A DNA stretch of 64,000 nucleotides from Pomphorhynchus laevis (Eukaryota > Acanthocephala > Palaeacanthocephala > Echinorhynchida > Pomphorhynchidae). Position 1 is the first letter of the stretch. Each line of letters begins with the position of its first letter. Below are positions 26,069 to 37,399 of the stretch, one piece after another. Where the stretch lies: NCBI GenBank assembly GCA_012934845.2, contig WNNJ02003235.1, positions 1-64,000 on the forward strand. The letters run 5' to 3'. The notes beneath the pieces are model-generated. The model was given only the letters and a program-made list of their open reading frames with translations, searched no databases and was not told where the DNA came from. The position numbers and the translations under genes are program-made.

Positions 26069-26690
26069 TTTTGATTTACTATTTTAATGTTATATATAAA
26101 AATCAATTTCTTCATAAATCAGCAGTTACTAGTTTACATACAAACTGTTATATGATCAATACATAAAGAAATGTATATCACAGTGCTTATTCCATGTTAA
26201 ATATCCAACATGGAGAAGATTCCATCTGCATTAGTTGTATGTTTTTCACACACAATTACTCATTATCAGAAGATAAACTTTATTAGTTTAATTGGCTCAT
26301 AAATTAAGATCATTCGCAATAAAATGTCTTTATTTTTGAACATAAGCTTCATTGAGTATTTAACAAAAAAAAATTTATGAAAGACTCTCTCAAGCAAATG
26401 TTTAGATTTTATGGTTATGATGAGAACACGATGTGCATTTGATACTGAATTTGAATTATATATTATGACATTTTTCGAAATTTTTAAATTCTAATTTGCG
26501 GAGAATCGTAAAAAAGCTCGATCTCGGATCAACTCTGTAACTAATCACGCATCTACTATATCGGAATAAGTAGATGGTTATACCAGTTTGGAAATTATAA
26601 GCGATTATACAGACTGTGATGTATGGACCCTTGTTCGAGATAAAATATCCGACAGCTCGGTGTATCAATGTAAACCGTTAACATGTGGTT
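26069..26690. other. LSM2 3' flank, nothing recognised
   Basis: AT-rich. An AATAAA-like signal is near 26320. No other gene or element is evident. Confidence 0.45.
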
Positions 26691-28098
26691 TTTGCTCATC
26701 AGTACAACTTCTACAGCTCTCCTCATCCGCTTTTGTATCACACACGATCACCTAGGCCGATACTGTTTTTGACGTTTCCCTCACATCAACACCTGACTTC
26801 GCATCGTATAATCCCATTATTAATTCTACTCTCACGCACACCTACTAAAACCAATGGCATACTAAAACCTCTATTTATGACCTAGTTCCCATTTACTTGC
26901 TTAGAAAAATATACCCTCTATATCACGAACAGTGGTATAGAGGGTATAAAATGCGTCACGAACAGTGGCGCATTTAGAAATGCGCCACTGTTCGTCGTCT
27001 CCACAAAAGAAAGCAAACTCTCGAACCCTGACTACCATATTCGTACCGTCATATTTCACTTATCCCAACTTTCTCCAAACTCTATGAGCGTATCATTCTC
27101 AAGCAAGTTAATGCATATATCTTTTCCTTCAACATATTTATTCCCTTCCCAGCCGCTTTGCTCTCTAATTATTTTACTAACATTACGTGTCTTAAAATTT
27201 ATAACGACTTAATAATCTCGCGCGATCAAAAATTATGTAGTGTCCTAGTTTATCTTGATCTATCACCTGCTTTTGACATAATCGATCACTCGATTCATCT
27301 TAATCGCCTTCGTCATAATTATGGCTTCTCTTTACACACTGTAGTTCGGTTATCTTCATATCTATCAAACCATACTTTTCGCGTTTGTTAAACGGTTCTC
27401 ATTCCCATCATTTTTGCATCACGTCCGGTGTTCTACAGGGCTCTATGTTAGGTCCCTTGCTTTTCTCTCTTCTTCTCGGTGACTTGTCTTCGATTTCTCA
27501 TAAATTTAACTTCAATGTTATGCAATATGCTGATGACATTCTCATCTATGATCATGCACCTGTTTATCGTATTCACGATCTTAGTGTTTCTGCTTCCGAC
27601 TGTCTTGTCTCAATTTCCAATCATCTTTCTTCCCTTCGCCTTTCTCTGAATCCTAATAAATCCAAAATTATGTGGATCCCACCTCTACGCCTCGGCTTCG
27701 AACCTCCCTCTGTATCATTAAATTCTATAATTCTTCCTATCGTTAACAATCTTGTTTTCCTAGGCTTCCATTTTGACAACCGACTTTCACTTAAACCTTT
27801 CCTTAGAGATAAAGTACGCTCATCTACCCTGATTCTCCTCAACCTCCGTCAAATTCGTAGATTGATCGATTTCCCTTCTTGTATGACTCTAATATCATCT
27901 CTCCTTTTTTCTAGACTCGATTATTGTCTTAGTCTATTTTCCAACTCACCTAAATCCACTCTTCTTCCCCTACAACGCATCGTCAACGCAGCTGTCCGAA
28001 TTCTCCTCCGTCTTCGTCGTTTTGATCATACATCCTACCATCTTGCTTCTCTCGATTTGCCTACAATGTATTGTCGTGTTCAAATTCGTCTTCTCATT
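26691..28098 (+). mobile_element. L2/CR1-like LINE, subfamily A, truncated at both ends
   Basis: Reverse transcriptase with VLVYLDLSPAFDIIDHSI (27240), SGVLQGSMLGPLLFSLLLGD (27430), QYADDILIYDHAP (27520), and the C-terminal NAAVRILLRLRRFDHTSYHL (near 27985). The palm-to-tail frame is open for 243 codons. It is very similar to the minus-strand copy at 8170-10195. The 3' end is cut off inside the coding region at about 28098, where a minisatellite begins; LINE insertions normally keep their 3' end, so this end was lost later. Two hairpins at 26911-26995 interrupt the 5' part. Confidence 0.85.
26911..26995. repeat. Two adjacent perfect hairpins sharing one motif
   Basis: Hairpin 1 pairs 26911-26922 with 26936-26947 (12 bp). 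Hairpin 2 pairs 26958-26975 with 26978-26995 (18 bp, two-base loop). The word TCACGAACAGTGG is the loop of hairpin 1 and recurs in the 5' arm of hairpin 2. Confidence 0.8.
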
Positions 28099-28119
28099 GA
28101 CGTAAAAAACTTTTGAGAG

Positions 28120-28320
28120 ATAAAACAAAATTTTCCAGATTTTCTAGATTTTCCAGATTTTTCAGATATTTCAAATTTTCCAGATTTTCCAGATTTTCTA
28201 GATTTTTCAGGTTTTTCACATTTTCCAGATTTTCAATATTTTTCTGATTTTCAATATTTTCAATATTTTCCAGATTTTCAATAGTTTCCCGATTTTTCAG
28301 ATTTTCCACATTATCATTAC
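28120..28320 (+). repeat. Imperfect short-unit minisatellite (CAGATTTTC-like)
   Basis: Units of about 9-18 bp related to CCAGATTTTC with variants. The minus-strand Asn-Leu-Glu-Asn-rich frame is only a translation of this repeat. Confidence 0.85.
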
Positions 28321-28389
28321 CATGACCAAACGCAAGACTACAAAAAAATTACCTCATTAAGTTAAATCTAGTAGCTAACAAATGTCTGG

Positions 28390-29445
28390 ATACACTGCGG
28401 CCCATGTTGATTGTAATAACGATAGTTGTAATTGTTGGACTATCATTGTCCATCCGGTGAATGATGAATCCTTGAACAAACGTGATTTCGTGTGTAGATT
28501 GCATGTGTGGGTTTTATGACACACGGGCTATAAATGAGTTTATTGCTAAAGTGGATAAACTTAATCAACTCATTAATTGCTTATCCACGGACTTACATTC
28601 AACAAAACTAAACGGTATTTATTGAATTTTAGTTATACAGACATTGATGATCACTTCAAAACCAATAGGGTTGACAAACAAGCAACGATTAATGTTGACC
28701 ATCACTGGATAACTTAAGTGAATAATCGCGTTATATCAGAAAATGTCGACAAGCAAAGGCATGTTATTTGTCAGAAATAATTCTTTCCGAATCTCAGCCC
28801 GAAAAATTGGAACTAAAGAAATTGAAACCATTCGTACTTGGACTCGAGGTCAACGACATTCACGATCACTTAGTATACCGAATTCTTTATTTAACGTTGT
28901 GAATTTTGTAACGAATGAGAATGATATATCCCAAGAAAGCATTACCCTTGTAAACGATACTAATTGTACCGGTTATTTAATCGAATAACCTTACGCTGAT
29001 CAAGCTGATGGGATTCCTGCTGACAGCGAACCAATCATTCTTCAGTATCAATGAGTCACAAGTACACCAACTAACAGTTGCAATTGATGTTTTTCTCCAT
29101 CAGATATGCAAGTACATTCTAAACTGTCGAAAAATCATGACTGTCCTCGAGTAAAAATTTTTACTAATATACAAGAATCTGATTATATGAACATTCAAAA
29201 TCGCCTGAATAATGATCTTATGCGCGTTCGCAATGTCCTTTCGAATATATTACGCGATCTACCTCATGACAAATTACTTCAAATCAAATCAGTGTCCCTC
29301 TTCCGTTTGGGAAATAAATGTGCAGAAAATAAATGCCACCCAAGATTATTAAAAGCTATTATAAGGAATGATGAATCTGCTGGAATGACTCTACGAAATT
29401 CTTTTCGACCATCAAGAACTCACGATGTTCATCTGTTGATGTAGC
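28390..29445 (+). mobile_element. LINE ORF1-like remnant
   Basis: A Cys-rich stretch (CNNDSCNCW near 28410), a heptad-rich helix (INEFIAKVDKLNQLINCLST near 28540) and a 112-codon open segment at 29106-29444 with LLQIKSVSLFRLGNKC and HPRLLKAIIRND resemble the finger, coiled coil and nucleic-acid-binding part of CR1/L1-type ORF1 proteins. At least three frame changes separate them. No RT follows downstream, so only the 5' half is left. Confidence 0.45.
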
Positions 29446-29449
29446 TTTA

Positions 29450-29900
29450 AATGTGACTTGCTTACCCAGCGATTCTAGAGCTCTAATGTATTGGTATATT
29501 GTTTGGGCTGATTCTTGTTATAGACTGCGAAGTTTGTGACGGATAAATACATCACTTGTATCTTTTTGAAAAGCTTTCTTAAAGACAAAGATAGCTACAT
29601 GGTAAGATTCAGAACCGACAATCAGTTCAAAAACTGATGATGATATGTGGTTAATCAAAATATCGAATTTTCGGACTTCTGTAATATTGACAATTGAAAT
29701 AAGGAATGTTTCGAATAGCTGAAGCCAATAATTCCATTATCCTCCGCAGTTAACATGATCAGGACATAGGTCTAGGATTGACGACTGTAATAGTTTATCT
29801 ATGAACAATATTTCGAATAAATTGAACCTAAACACGTAGATAAATGGCTTTATTAGAACTATCTATAAATGTAACAACACATGTCAATAAATATCACATG
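29450..29900 (-). mobile_element. Ty3/gypsy gag-like fossil
   Basis: On the minus strand this reads as a capsid-type gag segment with recognisable pieces (VNITEVRKFDILINHI, YQYIRALESLGKQVTF). Only a few hundred bases remain, without LTR or pol. It is old, with at least two breaks. Confidence 0.5.
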
Positions 29901-29934
29901 TCAATTATATAGGATTAAAGTAACGTTTGGTGTT

Positions 29935-30850
29935 ATCAAAAAATTTAATTGTAGCGTTGACTGCACAATTAATTTGAATTAAAAAAGAAAAAAGACAAGA
30001 GCATCCTTCTAAGATGAAAGTATTTCATCAAAGCTAAAATGCCAAAAAGCAGACGAATCGAATAATCACCATCCAGCATTAAAAGGACTGAAACTTGAAA
30101 TGTAGGTATTGGATAAGTAGCTGATGAGGTTCATCAATACTGAAGTGTAGCGTAATGCTATTGGCTTGTAGATAGGATTAAAGTAGCATCATAATAAAAA
30201 TAGTCATCAAAATTTCAATAGTAACAATGACTGCACAGGTATATCAATTTGAAAATAGAAAACAAACTATAGATAACTAATTTAATAATAGCAATCATTA
30301 GATGAAATAGGTAGGTTTTCAAATTGAAGGTATAATCTTCTTCTAACAACGCTGATTTAATTTTAAATCAGAAAAGATTTCAATTAAATTTGCAAAATGT
30401 AAGACAAAAGTCTTTCATTAAATCTAATTGCCAATAAAATCAGACGAGTCGAGTGATCGTCAGTCAACATTAAAAGAACCGAAACGTGAAATGTAGGTAT
30501 TTGATCAGTAGCTGATGAGGTCTACCAATACTGAAATGTAGCGCACTGCTGTTGGCTTATAAATAGGATTGAAGGAGTGTGCAGAATAAAAAATAGTCAT
30601 CAAAATTTCAATGGTAAAAATGACTGAACAGTTATATCAACTTAAAATTAGGAAACAAACAATAGATGACTAGTTTGATAAAGAATCATGACTAGTTCAC
30701 AAGAACTATGATCACATCCACTAATAGGAACATAATCCTTCCAGTTTACTTTTGGCATAGAAAGTAAAAAATATTAGGAACATTAAAATTATTAAAATTA
30801 GGAACATTAAAATTAAAAAACAAACAATAGATGACTAGTTTGATAATAGT
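29935..30850 (+). repeat. Second tandem array of the retrozyme-like unit, about 391-bp period, diverged
   Basis: The core CTGATGAG recurs at 30121 and 30512 (step 391), and the flank AATAGTCATCAAAATTTCAA recurs at about 30199 and 30590. Partial units lie on both sides (29935-30060 and 30800-30850). The unit shares the core, the GAAAC..TGAAATGTAGG block and a CAGACG..GATC..CAGTCAAC block with the 2.0-3.1 kb array, but the copies are much more diverged, so this array is older. Confidence 0.7.
30506..30551 (+). ncRNA. Hammerhead-ribozyme-like core, array 2 (related copy at 30115-30160)
   Basis: Stem I pairs CAGTAG (30506-30511) with CTGCTG (30546-30551), including one G-U pair. CTGATGAG follows the first strand and GAAA is present at 30533-30536. 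The cleavage triplet reads GCA where the rule requires a U in the middle. The copy at 30115-30160 has GTA at this place but GAAG for GAAA. Spacing from CTGATGAG to stem I strand 2 is 34 bases in every copy of both arrays. Confidence 0.5.
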
Positions 30851-31300
30851 AAAAAGATGTACAGATATTGGCTTATTTATATTATTAGACAACGTGCAGT
30901 GTCATTAAAAAATTTCAAATTTTATTTTAATAATTTTTTAATAAAAATTTTAAATTTTATTTTATTATTATAAAACGGAGAATATATAATTGTATAATTA
31001 ATATAATTGCACTCCTCTTATTGAGTACAATTAATTCTGTTATTTTGCAACACTAAATTAATTAGTTACTGGCATGTGACACGATAGTGTAAGGCATGTC
31101 AGTATTGTGACTCGCAGTATTGCAATCCCAACGCATTTCAATAATTTTGTAAAACAGTAGATTTTCATATATTATTGTGATAAACGTCAAGTGAAGTAGA
31201 AACGAGCAATTCCTAAAAATGATACATATAATGTAATATATTATACTATTATAATAATTATATTATTTAATATACTATTTAATTATATTATATAATTTTT
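30850..31300. other. AT-rich intergenic sequence
   Basis: Long A/T runs and short inverted repeats. No gene seen. Confidence 0.5.
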
Positions 31301-32790
31301 TTAAATACCAGTTTTTATTATAAAAATAAACAACAAATACACATAATATCCTTAAATTTGTTTGCTTTTTGATCAGTCATTGATGTAAATCTTAGACGCT
31401 TGCCCATCTTTTACTATGTTTGATAATACTGTGCTTGTTCGTTTATTCTAAGCCTTGTAGCACGTATACAAACCGATGCACTAACTGCAATGGCGACACT
31501 GATTTTTGATTTCAGCCTAGAAATACATTCGCTGTATGCAAGCTTATTACGATCAGCAGATTTGGCTGCTATCCATTTTAGTATTTTATCTGTCTCAGGT
31601 CCAATACCACCTGACGTAGAAAATATAAGAGGAAAGAAAGTACCTCTTTCTATATCTGCAATTCGTTCACCGTACTTTGCATATTTCCGCTGTTGATGGT
31701 ATATATGGCATTCGAGAGGAGTTTTGCAAGAGTATGTAGGTGCCAAAGAGCTGTAAATACATATGTCCAAAAAGGATCGCACCATATTTCCTCCGAAAAT
31801 TCCTCTACAAGCTATATCAGACCGCGCTTGATCATCAGAGCAGGTTGTTGGCTTATTAAATACGTAGTTGTTTGGTATAGATCGTAAACATGGCTCAATT
31901 TGCACGTCACAGCATACCCCTACAAGTTCCTTAGCTACAATGTCTCTCACTAAGTTATGTCTGATAATAGTCATGGCACCAGTATGACATGACAATGCAT
32001 GAGAAGTTGTAAAGTAAGAACCACAAGCACATTTTAGTGATGCTTCGCTTGCTTTTAGATTGTATCTTGCGCATATTGCGTCTTGGAACTCTTGTGAATT
32101 TAGCCTCGTATGTCTCATTCGGGTTGGTTTGGTACATAGCCACGAAGATGCTCCCTTGTCCGAAGCAAACTTTATTGAATTTTGTAGATCTAATCTTAAT
32201 TCCATGCGAATGGCTTCACTTTCTAATGATGCAATGACCATCTTTTCTTGTTTAATCAACTTTGCTGCTTGATTTTGAGAGGGTATAAGCTGATCTCCCA
32301 CTTCTTCTAGTAGCAGTGGCATGCACATTTTTCGGGATCGAACATATTCTTGTTTGGCAACCTCCATCGGGTTTAAAATCCCCAAACCACCATATTTCGT
32401 CGGCATCATATAAATCTGTTCCAGCTCATTGTTTTCATCGTTTTGACCTATAATCTTTGGAATCAATTTCTTTGTAATCAAGTCTTTCAACGGCTTAAAC
32501 CAAATAGGTTTAGTTGGACATGTGCGCATAAGGTATGTCCACTTATGTTGCAGTGCACATCTTAAAACAAAGTATGCCACCTGGGCATCAATATCTGCAA
32601 TTTCTGATAAATTTTCTACCATTTTAAGCCAGGTTGCAATCTTTGATTTTACAATATTTTCAATGAACTCGTCAGCCCCACAAGGCGATCCAAGTGCGAC
32701 GATTCCTTGGAAGGTTATTTCTATTTTAGTGTTGTTAAACAAAATCTTCGTAGTTTCTCCGTCGTTGGGATGAATTATATTATATAATTA
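31300..32790 (-). mobile_element. R2-like LINE, 5'-truncated, with an intact 442-codon C-terminal reading frame
   Basis: The open frame 32742-31414 starts inside reverse transcriptase and continues through the thumb (ALGSPCGADEFIENIV, KWTYLMRT, KYGGLGILNP) to a C-terminal finger (C238-x-C240, H248, C252), RHN-x2-RD, and a pattern like a restriction-type endonuclease (EPCL, then R-S-D309-I, then F-L-D326-I-C-I). That order is the one known from R2/R4/NeSL/CRE LINEs. The frame is open upstream to about 32775, where AT-rich flank begins. The lack of stops over 1.3 kb points to a recent insertion. A target-type AT-rich 3' tail lies at 31300-31410. I did not assign a named clade with certainty. 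Confidence 0.75.
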
Positions 32791-33074
32791 TAATAATCAT
32801 AATTTCATTTATTCTGTGCCATTCGGACCCATTTGCGGGTAACCTTATATTGTGTATATAATAATAAATCTTCTCATAATAAAAAAATATAGTCGATATT
32901 AAATATATATTATATATATTATATATATGGTCTCACTCTCCTTAAATAAAAGTTAGCCGATATTAAATAGACCTGCGCTGGCATTTGCCAGTGCTTTTGC
33001 TAGTGATCCTTTTTGGTGAAGCTGTAGTACTGATTTAGTACTGCTTAATAGAATTGTAAATAATATATGAAAAA

Positions 33075-33420
33075 CTGGTTATCGTTCTTTGGTTGAAAAA
33101 GTCGCCCTTCCACGAGTCGACCGTGCCGCGTGCATGCAAGCAGATGATGCACGCGCAAGTTTAAAGGACAGCCTCCTCTTTATCTTCGTAACATTGTCTG
33201 AGTAAGTTGAAGTGTTTCTCTGTGACATCGCCGTAGCAATCGTCTTGATAAGTCTTCCAGCATCACTGCCAAAACCTCCCACTGTCGAAAAATACTAACG
33301 GAATGAATGATCCACGTTCGATTCTGCGTACACGTTCTTTGTATTTGGCTACCTTCCTTAATTTGCTATATTGAAACGAAGAAGATGGGCTGCGGTTGAC
33401 ATAAGATTGAGCAACTGTAG
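33075..33420 (-). mobile_element. C-terminal fragment of the same R2-like LINE family
   Basis: GGFGSDAGRLIKTIATAMSQ, then RRLSFKLARASSACMHAARS, align with the last ~70 residues of the 31414-32742 frame, but the two are well diverged, so this is another subfamily or an older copy. A 37-bp block (ATAATAATCATAATTTCATT and flank) occurs at 32783 and again at 33461, just upstream of each fragment. Confidence 0.6.
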
Positions 33421-33429
33421 AGAAGATAA

Positions 33430-34239
33430 AATATTATAATATATAATATTATAATATTATATAATTATAATAATCATAATTTCATTTATTCTTTGCAATT
33501 TTTTACGTTTTACGGAAACGTAATCACTAAATTTTTAACTTTTAAATTTTGACACCAAATATTAAAATAAATAATTATACAATAATTATTGTATAATTAT
33601 AATTATAATTATGGCTAATTATGCTTTTCTTTACGTTAACCATTGTTTTTGTAAATTTTATCTATCTGCTCTAAAACAATTATTTTGTTATATATACGAG
33701 CTCAGTGAATAAATGCTGGATCCTTTTATAGCAGAGAGACTATCAGAAAAAAGTTATATTTAATTGAAATTGTTTTTGTTTGTTATTTTATCATTTTGAA
33801 TTAACTAAATCAACATATTCAAAATTTACCCCAACTAAACCAATTGTAAACAGATGATCGTAAGCTTGCGGATGATTTTAATAATAATCAATGCAGTTGC
33901 ACTGAGCAGATTCGAATTCAAACAAATGTCCTCTTGAACTTATTTTTACTTATTTTATATTATCCCTATACTTATTTTTATATCGACAAATATCTCGAAA
34001 ATGCACTCGAACAATAAATTGTTAAAAGATTTTATATTTTTTTTATTAATTTTTCACTATTTTAAAGTTATTTGATTAAATTAAAATTAAAATTGAAAAT
34101 AATGACGATGTGAATAACAGAGTTATATTGCTCAATATGTTTAAATGTCAATCGTTCTTATACAATAATTATATAATCTCATGATAAGTTTGTAGAATTT
34201 CATTGTAAAATATGTAGTCATAATCGACAATTATATTCG
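33430..34239. other. AT-rich intergenic sequence
   Basis: No gene or named element seen between the LINE fragment and the ShKT gene. Confidence 0.5.
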
Positions 34240-34770
34240 TTAACAAAATTGGCAGGTCTTCATACAGTAAGGCTGTACTCGTTTCTTTGAGCATAGCGCT
34301 GTGTAATCTGCGCAATTGGATACTCGATCTCTGCATTCTTCGGGAGTATTTTCTATTTGATCTGTTAGATGGACATTTGATTGTTGTTTATAATTTGTGG
34401 GTTCAATTCCATCTAAATCTTCTCTATATTCGCTTCTCGACTTATATTTCATTGGTCTACCAAACTGCTTTATAATCTGATTACATCCACTGAGACATCC
34501 CACAAATGGAACATTTAAATACTGCAAATTACTGGCATAAGGTTTATGATCATTTGAATCATCGAGTGCTTTTTGGTATGCATTAAGTTCTTTTGAACTT
34601 AAATATTCGAAGTCATCTTTAACTAAATTATTCTCGAGCATTGATGATGCTTTGTGATCGTTTGAATCAATATAAACATCGTCTGATGCTAGAGAATCTT
34701 TTTGAACATGTCCGGTGATCATTGTGAATATCATAAGTAGCTCAATAGCACGTGTTCCATTGCCTAGCAT
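34240..34770 (-). CDS. Small secreted protein with a C-terminal ShKT domain
   Basis: 176 residues. The N-terminus (MLGNGTRAIELLMIFTMITG) looks like a signal peptide. The middle is hydrophilic and Asp/Asn/Ser-rich, and repeats SNDHK twice (about residues 35 and 71). The last ~31 residues carry six cysteines spaced C-x6-C-x6-C-x8-C-x3-C-x2-C, the ShK-toxin-like (ShKT/SXC) pattern, ending at CQFC. ShKT domains are very common in nematode secreted and surface proteins, where they occur alone or beside peroxidases, tyrosinases and astacins; they can block potassium channels in cnidarians. There is no catalytic domain, so the role cannot be named. An extra cysteine pair (C-x3-C, near residue 94) precedes the domain. 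A further upstream exon cannot be excluded. Confidence 0.75.
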   Translation of the reverse strand: MLGNGTRAIELLMIFTMITGHVQKDSLASDDVYIDSNDHKASSMLENNLVKDDFEYLSSKELNAYQKALDDSNDHKPYASNLQYLNVPFVGCLSGCNQIIKQFGRPMKYKSRSEYREDLDGIEPTNYKQQSNVHLTDQIENTPEECRDRVSNCADYTALCSKKRVQPYCMKTCQFC

Positions 34771-35639
34771 CTATTTCAGCTTTTTGTTAGTGACCACCTC
34801 TTGCTTCGATGTTTAGTTGTTCGCTAGCTTTCAAAATATCAGTTACAGGATGATTAGATTTTATATACATCATATAAAACAATTAAGATCTAAAAGGGAC
34901 CAAAAGAACAATTGGGCACGGAAATAAAAAAGACAAAGGAATAAACATATTTTTCATTTTGTTACTAAATATTTTTACTTGATTCATATCTTTCAATTAA
35001 ATCAAACAAAAGTACTATACCTGCTTTTCTTATTCGTTCTTTCTTTTCGGCTCTGTTGTCTTTGAACACAAGTGGACTTGATGAACAAAACAGGAAAATT
35101 TTAAGGAAGCTTGCAGTTCAAAGCTGAGTATACATAAGTGTGCGTACTCGGAGCTTCAACAAACGTTATAAGAACCGTACTTAGTCAACCACGGTTAATA
35201 AACTTGACATCTATATTATTATAAATAAATTATAAATTTTTATATTTGAACAATTGAACAAACAATAGAAACGTATTCATAATGTAAGTTAAGTTGAATT
35301 GAAAAATTAATTGTACAAACGAAAAATTTAATAACGTCAATGCACATGTTTATCTTTAAATATATAATGGATCATCAATGTAGAAAAATATAAGACTGAA
35401 TTGCATTAGCCAAAAAAAAATAGCGTACCAAAGGATGTTTACTTTTTAGCAAATTATTAAGTAATTTATTTGACCAGATATTTATTTGACTCACATAAAA
35501 GTAAAATACAGTTTTTTTATTAGCCATTGAAAAATAACTTCAATTTTTATTCAACGTTTCTTGTGAGCCAAACTCGTTATGTGTTACGAGTGATAGAGTA
35601 GACACACTGTTCATACATAATTGATACATAATTTTAAAT
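34771..35639. other. Upstream region of the ShKT gene
   Basis: AT-rich; no exon or element was recognised. Confidence 0.45.
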
Positions 35640-36720
35640 ATTTTGATATTATTTGATCATTACACAAGATGCTTCAACTCTATACATGATGTACTATTTA
35701 TTGTTATGAACTATTTTGATTTAACTGTTGGCACGTTTATCGCATGTTTTGTAGATCTACTCAATAAAGCTTACTCTATCAACCTTACGAATTTACATTA
35801 ATTTACTCTATCGAATTTACATTAATTTATTGATAAATTTTTGGAAGAACAAAAACCTCAATATCGTTCTCGACGGCTGAAGAATGGAAACACGGAAAAA
35901 CTTTTGCCGTTTCCATTAGTCGTCACAGACTTTACCGAGAAACAAAATGCAAATTCTAATAAATACGATCTGCGGTTCGATTATGCGCGAATCGGCCATT
36001 GCCAAGCTCTAGTCGAAGCATTCGCCATTTGATGTCGACCAGCATACAATTACAAGATCAATTAGTCGATAAATATTTCAAGCATTTACGCTTTGCTAGA
36101 GATTGAGATTTCACTGCCATATCAGCTGATGAACACTCCAAAGAATATACCAGATATTTATTTATACGAGAACTTAAATCAACTGGATTCGTTACAGTCT
36201 ATTCGAGATTGGTACGCTGACAATAGAACAAGCATTTATTACGGCACGCATCTTGGAACAGAGTGAAATACAGGCATATATCAATAATGTCTCAATAAAG
36301 CATAATTCAATAAATAATGTCTCAATCAATCTTTGTATTGGCCTTTTTCATAAAAAAATATCTCTCAATATGAAAAAAAAACAAGTTTTGTTCTAGGAGG
36401 AAAAAGTTTATTGATTGATTTGTGTAGTCAAATCTTTCCACGCATCCTTTTAATTCTTGTGTAGCAATTTTATTAGATGGAATTGTTTAAGTAGAAAAAC
36501 AACTGGAGTACCCACGTTGTGTTAATAAACCACGTCCGCGTTGAGCTCATACAGTACAACATCGTTTAAAATCATGAAATGATTTTAATAAACCAGAAAC
36601 TTACACTATGAAATTTAATAAGTATAGAGTTTGAAAGCATATACTTATTAAAGTATACAGGTTCAAAAAATAAGCAGTTTATACTTTATCTTATACGCGC
36701 GTTACCTCAAAACGCGGGAT
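35640..36720 (+). mobile_element. Ty3/gypsy gag-region fossil
   Basis: Around 35840-36300 short segments resemble gypsy-type gag (ISADEHSKEYTRYL, IGHCQALVEAF), similar to the better copy at 41547-42130. An AATAAAGCTTACT word near 35764 resembles AATAAAGCTTCTG near 41493, perhaps an LTR end shared by both. It is a heavily broken remnant with five or more breaks. Confidence 0.45.
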
Positions 36721-37399
36721 ATTAAAAAAGCCGGTGGTAGTTTCAAAGTATCAAGATTAAATATTTCAAAATTTAAAGATTAAAGATTGTTTAAAGATTT
36801 TCCGTCATTTTCTTTAAACTGTGGGCGTCGTTCCATTTTTATCGCAGCTCCTCTTCTCTGAAATTAACTGCCTTTCGCCATCCGCTCTTTTTGTTCCTTG
36901 ACAATATGTCGATGTCTTCTCCTTTGCTAATGATCAAACCATCAAGTTGTTGGACATGCTCATTGCATTCTATAGGAAATTGCTATTACACAATTTTTTT
37001 TATCTGCAGCAAATCCTTTATCTACAATAAAGGCAGTCATAAACAATAAAGAGGTCATTGAAATAATTTAACTTTAAAGGTTTTTAAGTTATTTTTAATG
37101 ACTCATAAATTTCTGCCAAGATAGTCATAGTTGATTACTTATGGTAATACTTTTTACCTGTAATTATTCGAATGATTCGACTTGAATCATTCGTTAAAAG
37201 ATAAAGAACATTATTCAACTCGTGATTTTTTTATCAATGACGCACGCATATTTCAGTAAAAATAATGATAAAAGTAAGACAAATAATAATTCTTATAAAA
37301 CCTCGTAACTCTATTTTTACAAGTAAAACATCAACAGCCTCCTGAAGAATGCTATTATTATCATGTACAGACTTAGCGCTGAGGCTTTAAGCCGATCAC

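Noticed and set aside
28094-28309. Minus-strand frame rich in Asn-Leu-Glu-Asn, like a coiled-coil or leucine-rich protein
   Set aside because: It is a translation of a 9-18-bp minisatellite; no gene structure surrounds it.
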